DNA of 20,534 nt from JAYZDB01 sp036338025. Lineage in GTDB: Bacteria; Planctomycetota; UBA1135; UBA2386. Made by a program: the position numbers and the translations under genes. Of this stretch, positions 14,701 to 20,534 are shown piece by piece (within the stretch, counting starts at the first letter, position 1; every line of letters begins with the position of its first letter). The notes under the pieces are model-generated. The model did not search any database. It was not told where the DNA came from and saw only the letters and a program-made list of their open reading frames with translations. Location of the stretch: contig JAYZDB010000205.1 in the NCBI GenBank assembly GCA_036338025.1, positions 1-20,534 on the forward strand. The letters run 5' to 3'.

Positions 14701-14968
14701 GGGTCGGGAGGACCGCATCCGGCCGCTCCTTCTTGATGACCATGGTGACCATCTCCGGGGTGATCGGCTCGATGTAGGTCCGATGTGCGACTTCCGGATC
14801 GGTCATGATCGTCGCGGGGTTGGAGTTGATCAGGACGATGCGAAAGCCATCCTCTTTCAACGCCTTGCAGGCCTGCGTCCCCGAATAGTCGAATTCACAG
14901 GCCTGGCCGATCACGATAGGCCCTGAGCCCAGAATGAGTATCGTCTCTATATCTTGTCGCCTTGGCAT
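11720..14968 (-). CDS. carB: Carbamoyl-phosphate synthase, large subunit
   Basis: 1082 residues, the normal size. CarB makes carbamoyl phosphate from bicarbonate, ATP and ammonia supplied by CarA, for pyrimidine and arginine synthesis. The ATG at 14968 is chosen because MPRRQDIETILILGSGPIVI is the conserved start; the frame is open 38 codons further but that part would overlap the divergent gene. First ATP-grasp half (to about 400): GSGPIVIGQACEFDYSG, HTGDSITVAPAQTL, EMNPRVSRSSALASKATGYP. Oligomerisation domain about 400-555. Second half (about 556-935): GSGPNRIGQGIEFDYC, PQFGGQTPLNLA, EANPRASRTVPFVSKSIG. C-terminal MGS-like allosteric domain: GMKIIATSGTARALQNNGIP and IINTPSG. No carA is adjacent. 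It heads the run carB-tal-hotdog A-hotdog B. Confidence 0.97.
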   Translation of the reverse strand: MPRRQDIETILILGSGPIVIGQACEFDYSGTQACKALKEDGFRIVLINSNPATIMTDPEVAHRTYIEPITPEMVTMVIKKERPDAVLPTLGGQTALNTAMILADQGVFEEYGVEMIGANRDAIQKAEGRHEFREAMQHIGLDMPRSRLAYGMDEALQAVDEIGLPCVIRPGFTLGGSGGGIAYNLDEFKEIARRGLDLSLNSELLIEESILGWKEFELEVMRDNKDNVVIICSIENFDPMGVHTGDSITVAPAQTLTDREYQLLRDWSIRVMREIGVDTGGSNVQFAVNPRDGRVVIIEMNPRVSRSSALASKATGYPIAKIAAQLAVGYTLDELQNSITKKTTACFEPTIDYCVVKFPRWAFEKFPTANKTLTTQMKSVGEAMAIGRTFKEAMQKALRSMETGRTGFGNVPGAPHGEAMGLELDDFRFHLVTPRADRIDWIRSAMLNGYSVDDIHEHTSIDKWFLDQLQELVDHEKQLAERGIQGLHNLDLDFLRQTKRLGYSDAQIAAACGVSTDEVRSYRKSIGLLPSYKLVDTCAAEFESYTPYLYSTYEDEDEVEINPDHEYVIVIGSGPNRIGQGIEFDYCCVHASMALAELGYQSVMINSNPETVSTDFDTSDLLFFEPLTLEDVLNVVDRLSPKGIIPQFGGQTPLNLARDLKDNGAPMLGTSVESIEAAEDRDLFAKAMNKLGLTQPPSGMATNLAAAVEVAHRVGYPVVIRPSFVLGGRAMRLVYDDRQLEAYMEANSEVADGKPFLVDKFVDGAIEVDVDAISDGSLVVVGGIMEHIEEAGVHSGDSSCSLPPYSLSENLIEEIRVATTKMANEFEVIGLMNIQFAVQGSTIFVLEANPRASRTVPFVSKSIGHPLAKMAAKIMMGESLESLGLTESVVPEHFSVKAPVFPFNKFQGIDTLLGPEMQSTGEVMGIDRNFGAAFSKAQLGAGNETPTHGAVFMSVRDEDKRYILSLASRIHTLGMKIIATSGTARALQNNGIPVETVLKIHEGRPHVLDLIKNQQVQLIINTPSGRMERSDDRQIRSESVSYKIPCITTLAAAAATIQGLEWIKNQPFEVTPIQDHQASLVR

Positions 14969-15035
14969 CCTAGCTCGGGCGGAACTACACCAGAAGTCGT
15001 CGGTCGAGGCGAGACCGGGGACCAAATTCGAGCGC

Positions 15036-15057
15036 GGGTCTGCAGCGTTGCAGGCCC
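15036..15057. promoter_or_regulatory. Hairpin in carB / lipoprotein divergent region
   Basis: GGGTCTGCA (15036-15044) can pair with TGCAGGCCC (15049-15057) around a 4-nt loop: 9 bp with one G-U pair. It ends 9 nt before the ATG at 15067, where no purine-rich ribosome binding site is visible. It may hinder or tune translation of the plus-strand lipoprotein, or be an operator in the 98-bp gap shared with carB. Confidence 0.35.
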
Positions 15058-15066
15058 CCACGCGAC

Positions 15067-16521
15067 ATGCCAAATCGGACACTCCTGACCACCGCGTTGA
15101 CCTCGCTTATCGGGCTCTTGGGCTGCGTCGAGTCCCCGGTGTCCGCGCCACCTTCAAACCCCGCTCCGGCGGTGCCTTCTGGCGTGGCGACGGTGCGTAG
15201 TGTCCGCGCTGACGGCAGCCTGTTGCTCAGCGACGGGCGTGCGGTGAGTCTGCAAGGGGTCGAATTGCCGGATGAAGCGGTGCGTTTTGATGGCATGGGC
15301 GAAGGTCTACGAGCGCGTGTTGAGGAGTATTTGTCCCCCAACGCTGGCAAGGTCTGGCTGACGGTTGATGGCAAGGACCCGGATGGTGTCACCGAAGGTG
15401 TTGCGCTGGTCCGATTGCAGCCGGATGACGACGCGACGACCCTGAACGAAGACCTCCTGCGCGCCGGCCTGGCGGTGTTCAGCTGCCGGACCGCCGAAGT
15501 CAGCCGCCGTGATGAGCTGTTTGCCGCCTCCAGGACGGCACAGCGGCTGCGGGCGGGGTGGTTTGGACGTGGGAGGGCCCGGCGCCTGGACCGGCTTGTC
15601 TACCTCAATGGTGCGTGTATGGGCCTGTACCACCAGATCGAGTCGCACGACTACCACCGGCATCTCGACGAACTTCATCAAGCGGGCTTCCGGCACGTCA
15701 GCCTGTTGTTTCCGGTGTTCCTCGACAAGGTTGACTCCGTCGACATCCGGCGGGACCTGGCTCGGACGGTGACCGACGCTCGCCTGATCGAGACGATCGG
15801 CTACGCCAGGCATCTCGGTATGTCGGTCATGCTGCTGCCGATCGTGCTGATCCTCGAACCCGGTGAAGATGATTGGCGCGGCGTGCTGAAGCCCAAGGAT
15901 CTGGGGCAGTGGTGGCGGAACTACAACCGGTTCCTGTGCCACTACCTCGACATCGCGGAGTCAACCGGCGTCGACGTCGTCAGCCTCGGCAGCGAACTTG
16001 GTTCCCTCGAGGGCCAGACGCTGCGCTGGAAACGCCTGATTCTGAATGCGCGCGGCCGTTACCGAGGCCTGTTGACCTATTCGGCGAACTGGGACCACGG
16101 CGACGTGGCCGAGTTCTTTCCAGCCCTGGATGCGGTCGGGATGACGGCCTACTTCTCACTGACGGAGAAGCTGAACCCCACGGTCGAGGAACTGGTGGCG
16201 GCCTGGCGCCGGGTGGCGAAGGAACTCGAGGGCCTGGTGAAGCGGCACGGTCGTCCGCTGATCTTGACGGAACTCGGTTACGCGAGCCAGGATGGGATCA
16301 ATCGCGACCCTTGGAACTACACCATGAACACCGAGCAGATCGACCTGCAGGAACAGCGGGACTGCTTCGAGGCCTTCTTGCGGGTGGCCCCGGAGATGGA
16401 CTTCCTGAAAGGGGCGTATTTCTACGACTACTACCCTGACGGTGGCGGGCAGGACTGGACCTACAGCCCCCGGGGCAAGCCGGCCATGGCCCAGTGGGTC
16501 CGGTGGGCCCAGGCTAAATGA
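15067..16521 (+). CDS. Lipoprotein: SNase-like domain plus GH113-like barrel
   Basis: 484 residues. The signal peptide ends in the lipobox LLGC with Cys20, so it should be anchored in an envelope membrane. Residues about 40-168 follow the staphylococcal-nuclease (TNase-like) pattern: LSDGRAVSLQGVELPDEA, VWLTVDGKD, LNEDLLRAGLAVFS, RTAQRLRAGWFG. The usual DxxGR motif reads DPDGVTEGVA, so a catalytic Arg is missing and nuclease activity is doubtful. Residues about 178-484 look like a glycosidase TIM barrel of the GH113 or a related family: GFRHVSLLFPVFL, then GVDVVSLGSELGSLEG with Glu310 as likely acid/base, TYSANWD, and RPLILTELGYAS with Glu402 as likely nucleophile, then GAYFYDYYPDGG. Role: probably binding and cutting an extracellular polysaccharide. 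The glycosidase side is the better supported one. It is divergent from carB with a 98-bp gap. Confidence 0.8.
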   Translation: MPNRTLLTTALTSLIGLLGCVESPVSAPPSNPAPAVPSGVATVRSVRADGSLLLSDGRAVSLQGVELPDEAVRFDGMGEGLRARVEEYLSPNAGKVWLTVDGKDPDGVTEGVALVRLQPDDDATTLNEDLLRAGLAVFSCRTAEVSRRDELFAASRTAQRLRAGWFGRGRARRLDRLVYLNGACMGLYHQIESHDYHRHLDELHQAGFRHVSLLFPVFLDKVDSVDIRRDLARTVTDARLIETIGYARHLGMSVMLLPIVLILEPGEDDWRGVLKPKDLGQWWRNYNRFLCHYLDIAESTGVDVVSLGSELGSLEGQTLRWKRLILNARGRYRGLLTYSANWDHGDVAEFFPALDAVGMTAYFSLTEKLNPTVEELVAAWRRVAKELEGLVKRHGRPLILTELGYASQDGINRDPWNYTMNTEQIDLQEQRDCFEAFLRVAPEMDFLKGAYFYDYYPDGGGQDWTYSPRGKPAMAQWVRWAQAK

Positions 16522-16536
16522 TCCAAGCTTGTTGCT

Positions 16537-16604
16537 GGATGTGAGTATGACATCCCCGTTACGCTAGTACGGCTCGACGGATGTTCGGGCTCCCCGTCAT
16601 ACTC
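16537..16604. promoter_or_regulatory. Nested inverted repeats upstream of the RGG protein
   Basis: A 9-bp perfect inverted repeat, GAGTATGAC (16543-16551) with GTCATACTC (16596-16604), encloses 44 nt that contain a smaller bulged hairpin (CCG-TAC with GTA-CGG, about 16555-16572). An overlapping small palindrome is GGATGT (16537-16542) with ACATCC (16550-16555). The cluster lies in the 127-bp gap between two plus-strand genes. It could be a structured leader, an operator, or a terminator of the upstream gene; there is no T-run, so the last is least likely. Confidence 0.4.
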
Positions 16605-16619
16605 TGGGTCGCAGTTCGC

Positions 16620-16629
16620 GAACCGGTTC
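16620..16629. promoter_or_regulatory. 10-bp palindrome GAACCGGTTC near the RGG gene start
   Basis: GAACCGGTTC is a perfect palindrome ending 19 bp before the ATG at 16649. A dimeric repressor site is possible; palindromes of this length also occur by chance in GC-rich DNA. Confidence 0.25.
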
Positions 16630-16648
16630 CAACCCACACCAGACTCCC

Positions 16649-17641
16649 ATGATCATTCGCAGCAGTCTCATTCTCGCTCTAGCCCTGCCCCTGGTTGCCC
16701 AGGACAAGGGTGACTCCATCAAGGCAGGCAGCGTTGCCTCTTTCTACAAGGCTTACTTCCTCGACAAGGAAGGCAGCAAGAACAAGAAGTCGACGGCCAA
16801 GGCCATCGACCTCTACACCGCGTTCCTCGCCCAGAACACGAGCCACAAACTCGCGGGTCGGGCGGCCGCCAATTGCGTCGTCCTGATGTACGCGAACGGC
16901 GACATCAAGAAGGCTGATGCCTTCGCCACCAAGCACGACAAGCTGATGGCAAATGTCGAACCCAGTGCAGCCGGCGGCGCCGGTGGCATCATGAGCATGT
17001 TCGGCCGTCGTGGCGGCGGGCAGCAAGAGGACAACCCAAACCAGGGGCAGGTCGACAAGCTGATGGCGCTGCACGAGAGTGCTGAGGGCGCCAAGAAGGA
17101 TCGCCTGGGTAGCGCCATTACCCGGCTCGGTGGTGGCCGTGACCTGATGATGGCTCGCTTCCGCGGTGGCGGCAGCGGTGGCTTCGGCGGCCGAGGCGGC
17201 GACCGCGGCGGTCGTGGTGGTTTCGGTGGTCGCGGCGGTAGCCGTGGGTTCACCAAGCCCAACATCGCCGAGATGAAGCAGGAAGACGCCGTCAAGGCAG
17301 TCGAGACCATGGTGTCATCCCTCGAGAGGCAGATTGACAGCATGGCCCAGCGCGGTCAGGCGGACCAGGCTGACGCGCTCGAGGAGAAGGTCGACAAGAT
17401 CCAGGATCTGGTCGACGAGGGCAAGCTGAAGGAAGCCCAGAAGCTCATCGACAGCATCGAGGTCGGCAGCAGCAGCCGTCGCGGAGGTAGCAACCAGGGC
17501 CGTCGTCGTCGCGGTGGCGATGGTGGTGATGGTGGTGATGCCGGTGGCGATGGGAATCGCCGTCGCCGTCGCGGTGGGGATACTGGCGATGCCGGTGGTT
17601 CGGGAACCGGTAGCAACGACACCCGTCGTCGTCGCCGCTAA
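16649..17641 (+). CDS. Secreted RGG-rich helical protein, function unknown
   Basis: 330 residues. An N-terminal signal peptide (MIIRSSLILALALPLVAQDK, likely cut near residue 17-18) points to export. Residues 25-105 are helical and resemble a TPR-like pair (AIDLYTAFLAQNTSHKLAGR). A Gly/Arg-rich region at 172-201 has several RGG and GRGG units (FRGGGSGGFGGRGG, RGGRGGFGG). Residues 205-272 are charged helix, likely coiled coil (MVSSLERQIDSMAQRGQADQ). The tail 276-330 repeats R4-5 GGD units (RRRRGGDGGDGGDAGG, then RRRRRGGDTGDAGG) and ends in RRRRR. RGG segments typically bind RNA or other polyanions, yet here they sit behind a signal peptide, so binding to envelope polyanions or extracellular nucleic acid is an alternative. 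No ribosome binding site is obvious before the ATG. A strong terminator follows 26 bp after the stop. Confidence 0.75.
   Translation: MIIRSSLILALALPLVAQDKGDSIKAGSVASFYKAYFLDKEGSKNKKSTAKAIDLYTAFLAQNTSHKLAGRAAANCVVLMYANGDIKKADAFATKHDKLMANVEPSAAGGAGGIMSMFGRRGGGQQEDNPNQGQVDKLMALHESAEGAKKDRLGSAITRLGGGRDLMMARFRGGGSGGFGGRGGDRGGRGGFGGRGGSRGFTKPNIAEMKQEDAVKAVETMVSSLERQIDSMAQRGQADQADALEEKVDKIQDLVDEGKLKEAQKLIDSIEVGSSSRRGGSNQGRRRRGGDGGDGGDAGGDGNRRRRRGGDTGDAGGSGTGSNDTRRRRR
17501..17620 (+). repeat. Imperfect tandem repeat encoding Arg-run/GGD units
   Basis: Within the 3' end of the RGG gene, two units of CGTCGTCGTCGCGGTGG type (starting about 17501 and 17558) are each followed by GGTGAT-rich sequence. 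They encode RRRR-GGD-GGD and RRRRR-GGD-TGD. Unit number could vary among strains by slippage or recombination. Confidence 0.55.
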
Positions 17642-17666
17642 TCACCCACACGCGGACTTGATTCAC

Positions 17667-17719
17667 CGCGCCTTATCTCCTCGGGGAGGCTGATCCCTGA
17701 GCAGATGAGGCGCGTTTTT
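17667..17719 (+). terminator. Intrinsic terminator after the RGG protein gene
   Basis: CGCGCCTTATCT (17667-17678) pairs with AGATGAGGCGCG (17703-17714) over 12 bp with one G-U pair. After a single C-C mismatch, CTCGGGGA (17680-17687) pairs with TCCCTGAG (17694-17701), again with one G-U pair, leaving a 6-nt loop. A TTTTT run (17715-17719) follows directly. This is the clearest terminator in the window. It works for the plus strand; the other side has no T-run, so convergent aroB needs another stop signal. Confidence 0.9.
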
Positions 17720-17741
17720 CGTACTTGCCGGCAGCGCCGGG

Positions 17742-18785
17742 TCAGCTGAACGCAAAGCTGTCCGGGGCGCATGCATCGGTGCGGCAGGCGCCGATGGCGG
17801 TGGGAACCACGAAGTGCAGTTGGCCTTGGGACATCTTCTTGTCGCGAGCAAAGAACGGCGCCAGATCCTGAGCTGGTGGTAGCGGTTCCCGGCGAAAGCC
17901 GTAGGCCTCAAGCAGAGCGTGGCAACGCTGAGCGTCGTCGTTGGCCAACAGGTCTCGATCCACCGCGACGCCGAGGCAGAAGTGCAGTCCCTGGGCAACC
18001 GCATGACCGTGCAGCATCTTGAAGTCTCCCAAGGCCTCCAGGGCATGGGCAAGGGTGTGGCCGAGGTTCAGGCACTGTCGTCGACCGGTGGTCTCGAGCG
18101 GGTCGGACTCGACCGTGTCGATCTTGTCCTGGACCGCCATTGCCACGACTTTGGTCAGCAAGTCGGTGTCTCCATCGAGGATCGCATCTCGGTGCGTCTC
18201 GAGCAGTTCGAAGAGTTCGCGGTTGAAGCCGATCCCCATCTTGATTGCTTCTGCCAGCCCGGACAGCAATTGCTCACGGGGTAGTGATTGTGCGAACTCG
18301 ACATCCGCGAGCATGACGCGCGGCGGCCAGAAGCTGCCGACCAGGTTCTTGCCCTCTTCGATGTTGATGGCTGTCTTGCCGCCGACGCTGCTGTCGAGCA
18401 TTGCGAGTAGCGTGGTCGGGACCTGCACCAGGTCGATACCGCGGAGGAACAGCGTCGCGACCAGTCCGCCGAGGTCTCCGATCGTGCCGCCTCCGATCGC
18501 CACCAGCACCGTGCCGCGGTCTAGGCGCCACTGTGCCATTTGTCGGAGAACGTCCTCCAAGACAGTGAAGGTCTTGCAAGCCTCACCGCCGGGCAACTCG
18601 ATACACCGCCAGCTGTCCGAGACGACTTCCGGGTGGCTGGTCCGAACCGCTGCATCGACCAGCGCCACGACCGTGCCGTCCGCACCGATGTTGCGCAGTT
18701 CTTCCTCCAGGTGTGTGCGGATCCCCGCACCGATCAGGATCGAAGTTTCCTTGTCTGGCTGCGGTTTGCAGGTGAGGCGCTTCAC
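17742..18785 (-). CDS. aroB: 3-dehydroquinate synthase
   Basis: 347 residues, normal for AroB. It turns DAHP into 3-dehydroquinate, the second step of the shikimate pathway, using NAD and a divalent metal. Visible: the NAD-binding GGGTIGDLGGLVA (98-110), PTTLLAMLDSSVGGKTAIN (123-141), KNLVGSFWPP (146-155), metal-site Glu179 in GLAEAIKMG, His243 in NLGHTLAHALE, His259 in LHGHAVAQGL, and ARDKK (313-317). It probably starts at a GTG (18785), because AroB homology begins there and the next Met is at residue 83; no strong ribosome binding site is seen. It lies 51 bp after the bitopic duplicated-domain gene and is likely co-transcribed with it. No other shikimate gene is present. Confidence 0.95.
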   Translation of the reverse strand: MKRLTCKPQPDKETSILIGAGIRTHLEEELRNIGADGTVVALVDAAVRTSHPEVVSDSWRCIELPGGEACKTFTVLEDVLRQMAQWRLDRGTVLVAIGGGTIGDLGGLVATLFLRGIDLVQVPTTLLAMLDSSVGGKTAINIEEGKNLVGSFWPPRVMLADVEFAQSLPREQLLSGLAEAIKMGIGFNRELFELLETHRDAILDGDTDLLTKVVAMAVQDKIDTVESDPLETTGRRQCLNLGHTLAHALEALGDFKMLHGHAVAQGLHFCLGVAVDRDLLANDDAQRCHALLEAYGFRREPLPPAQDLAPFFARDKKMSQGQLHFVVPTAIGACRTDACAPDSFAFS

Positions 18786-18836
18786 AGGATGCGTGGGATC
18801 GAGAGCGAATCGCTGATCGGGAGGTGCGAGCTTCGC

Positions 18837-20237
18837 CTAGGGGGTTTGAACGGGGTCCACCGACGGACGCCGGCTGCGGCGCCGTTCGATGAGGTGTTTC
18901 TTGTAGTCCAAACTCTCCCGCTTCGCACGCCGGTTCATCTGGAAGAAGATGATCGCAACGAGCAGCAGGAAGATCGCAAAGCCGATACCCGTCCACAACG
19001 TGGCCGGGTGAGACACCATCTTGAACCGCCTGAGGTCGCCCGCCACGAACAGCGGCGTGTGTCGGTCGCCGCCCTGGAAGGGCTCGTAGCGGTAGTTCTT
19101 GAAAAAGAACGCGTCGACGTCGACGCCATCGCCCCGCTTCCACTTGCCGATGTCGCGCGGGATCCACAGTGGGACCATCTTGGCGCCCATCCGCGGGATC
19201 TGGATCCAGACCTCGCTCCAGTACTTGATGCCGACCGGGTTGGTGACAGCTCTGAAGATGTTCGCGCCGATGAACTGTCCACGCACGCGCAGGCTTGCGC
19301 CTTGTTCGTACTCGCCACTCTTGAACTTGCTGTACTGATCCTTGAGTTCGAAGATGTCGGAGTGACGCAGCCTGGTGCCCTGCTTCCGCTTCACTTCTTG
19401 GAGCACGAAACTCGCCATGTGCCACAACGGCACCTCCTGGGAGTCCACCAGCATGGTCCGCATGTCCTCGTCGTTGACGAATCTGTTGGACGGTTCATCC
19501 CAGGTGCCGTTCTTGACCCGTTTGATGATCGAAACGTCTAGCTTATCGATGGCCTTCCAGTCGGGATACGCGAGCCTCAGCCGTGGACCGATGACCAAGG
19601 GCGCGCCGAGCACATCACCGTCGGTGAATCGGTGTTCGTCGCGGATCTTCATGAAGAAGCCCTCGACGCGCACCCAGGGGTTTTCCTGGTGGGCGAGGAT
19701 GTTGTCCGACAGCGGTTTGGACACGAAGAACAGCACCGGTAGACCCTCGGAGGTTTCGAGTAGGCCCTTGTAAGCCGTCGCGCGAGGTATCGGGTGCATC
19801 TTCCGCTCCTCTTCAAACTCGAGCAACTTGCCTTTCACGGACACGAACTGACCGCGGAACTTGGCGGGACCGTCACGCAATGCAGCGACCCGCGGGCTGT
19901 TTTCTGAGCCTCCCAGGGCTTCGACAACGCTCGGCCCGATGTTGTAGGACTTGCGGATCAGGTGCATCCATGGCGCGTGCTCGATGCCTGTGCGGTCGAG
20001 CGGCGTCGCGTCCTTGATCCTCTCCAACAGCGCCTCGTCGAGTTCGAATGCGGTCAGGTCCACCGCTGGTGGCCGGTTCACGACCGTTTCGCCGGGATTG
20101 GTCGATTTACGATCGGGCATAAGGAACGCGAAGAGCAAAAGCGCGAGCAATACGCCCATCGCGATGATCTTGCCCCGTTCTCCGACCAGGCTTGGGCTGC
20201 GCAAACCGCGCTTGGATCCGTCTTTTGCACCGTTCAT
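18837..20237 (-). CDS. Bitopic protein with a duplicated extracytoplasmic domain
   Basis: 466 residues, family not recognised. A basic N-terminus (1-23) precedes a transmembrane helix at about 24-41 (IIAMGVLLALLLFAFLM), a large extracytoplasmic region (42-415), a second transmembrane helix at about 416-434 (WTGIGFAIFLLLVAIIFFQM), and a basic cytoplasmic tail (RRAKRESLDYKKHLIERRRSR is its core, 436-456). The loop contains two similar modules: 124-222 begins AKFRGQFVSVKGKLL, contains LPVLFFVSKPL and WVRVEGFFMKI, and ends GAPLVIGPRLR; 313-404 begins ASLRVRGQFIGANIF, contains MVPLWIPRDI and GVDVDAFFFKN, and ends TPLFVAGDLRR. The beta-strand pattern suggests an OB-like fold, duplicated. Both termini should be cytoplasmic. 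It lies upstream of aroB in the same direction. Envelope scaffold or sensor are guesses. Confidence 0.75.
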   Translation of the reverse strand: MNGAKDGSKRGLRSPSLVGERGKIIAMGVLLALLLFAFLMPDRKSTNPGETVVNRPPAVDLTAFELDEALLERIKDATPLDRTGIEHAPWMHLIRKSYNIGPSVVEALGGSENSPRVAALRDGPAKFRGQFVSVKGKLLEFEEERKMHPIPRATAYKGLLETSEGLPVLFFVSKPLSDNILAHQENPWVRVEGFFMKIRDEHRFTDGDVLGAPLVIGPRLRLAYPDWKAIDKLDVSIIKRVKNGTWDEPSNRFVNDEDMRTMLVDSQEVPLWHMASFVLQEVKRKQGTRLRHSDIFELKDQYSKFKSGEYEQGASLRVRGQFIGANIFRAVTNPVGIKYWSEVWIQIPRMGAKMVPLWIPRDIGKWKRGDGVDVDAFFFKNYRYEPFQGGDRHTPLFVAGDLRRFKMVSHPATLWTGIGFAIFLLLVAIIFFQMNRRAKRESLDYKKHLIERRRSRRPSVDPVQTP

Positions 20238-20324
20238 GTCAGGTGCTGGACGATAACGCAGGGTTGGCGCTTGGGTTTAGCGCTAGCGATGAATTGCTTC
20301 ATGCGGGGCGCCGTGTCTCCTGGC

Positions 20325-20534
20325 CTAGGCGTCCATGTGGAAGATATCGCCCAGGTTGTGGTTGGCGATATCGGAGCGATCGACGATCGACGCGCCCGCT
20401 ACTCCGCAGGTCACACCGACGACTTCGGAGATCATCTTCGAGCTTGCACCCAGCTTGCGGGCCTTCTTCATGTGCCCCTCCAGACAGCCTTTGCAGCCGA
20501 GTGCGAGGGCTGCTCCGATGGCCACGAATTCCTT
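20325..20534 (-). CDS. AhpD-like / carboxymuconolactone decarboxylase, partial
   Basis: The 3' end of a gene whose start lies beyond the right edge: 69 codons, beginning KEFVAIGAALALGCKGCLEG. The CKGCLEGH segment is the CxxCxxxH redox motif of AhpD-like proteins in the carboxymuconolactone decarboxylase family, followed by the typical MKKARKLGASSKMISEVVGV helix. In AhpD the CxxC pair passes electrons to peroxiredoxins; many family members are less defined oxidative-stress proteins. The GTG at 20525 is an internal valine rather than a start, since the frame stays open and homologous to the edge. The stop (TAG, 20325-20327) is 87 bp before the next gene on the same strand. Confidence 0.85.
   Translation of the reverse strand, partial: KEFVAIGAALALGCKGCLEGHMKKARKLGASSKMISEVVGVTCGVAGASIVDRSDIANHNLGDIFHMDA

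Noticed and set aside
14969..15082. Longer carB start adding 38 residues
   Set aside because: The extension has no CarB similarity, overlaps the start of the divergent lipoprotein gene, and the conserved CarB N-terminus begins at 14968.
17661..17741. The terminator at 17667-17719 as bidirectional, also serving aroB
   Set aside because: On the minus strand the hairpin is not followed by a T-run, so only plus-strand termination is supported.
18540..19541. Plus-strand open frame of 333 codons opposite aroB and the bitopic protein
   Set aside because: It spans two real minus-strand genes and their gap, with no recognisable domain.
1..20534. Mobile element, CRISPR array, prophage, toxin-antitoxin or tRNA gene
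   Set aside because: No transposase, integrase, terminal repeats, regular repeat-spacer pattern or tRNA-like cloverleaf was recognised on either strand by reading; a dedicated tRNA or CRISPR scan was not possible.

Overview
The window is gene-dense, GC-rich bacterial chromosome (roughly 60% G+C by eye) that looks like core genome; I see no integrase, transposase, CRISPR array, tRNA or rRNA. Widely shared housekeeping genes (ribBA, aat, carB, aroB, a transaldolase) alternate with proteins I cannot name. The mix of an ECF sigma/anti-sigma pair, a GspL/PilM-like protein, many secreted or anchored proteins of unknown function and an unusual operon order suggests a Gram-negative, perhaps a Planctomycetota lineage. 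That placement is an inference without a phylogenetic marker.

Layout. 1-864 (+) is the 3' end of a TPR protein, convergent with a membrane-anchored coiled-coil trypsin-like protease (2109-916, -). A 636-bp leader region (2110-2745) with hairpins and a short direct repeat separates the protease from ribBA (2746-3978, +). Next comes a tight + strand operon (4182-8760): ECF sigma factor, anti-sigma-like membrane protein, small Spy-like protein, GspL/PilM-PilN-like fusion, GspM/PilO-like protein and a putative lipoprotein. aat (8900-9583, +) follows and overlaps by 4 bp the end of a minus-strand operon that reads carB, transaldolase, hotdog protein A, hotdog protein B (14968 down to 9580). Divergent from carB is a lipoprotein joining a staphylococcal-nuclease-like domain to a glycosidase-like TIM barrel (15067-16521, +), then a secreted RGG-rich protein (16649-17641, +) ending at a strong intrinsic terminator. 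The right end, all minus strand, holds aroB (18785-17742), a bitopic protein with an internal duplication (20237-18837), and the 3' end of an AhpD-like protein (20534-20325).

How the parts may work together. The sigma/anti-sigma pair appears to control, or at least be transcribed with, an inner-membrane platform resembling the GspL-GspM / PilM-PilN-PilO module of type II secretion and type IV pili. The two hotdog proteins look like halves of one dehydratase: A keeps the catalytic His and lacks the Glu, B keeps the Glu and lacks the His. CarB feeds pyrimidine and arginine synthesis, RibBA riboflavin, AroB the shikimate pathway and the transaldolase the pentose phosphate pathway. Their grouping here does not form one obvious pathway.

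The observations most worth following up are the split-active-site hotdog pair, the nuclease-like/glycosidase-like lipoprotein, the sigma factor-linked secretion/pilus platform, the secreted RGG protein with its structured leader, and the duplicated-domain bitopic protein.
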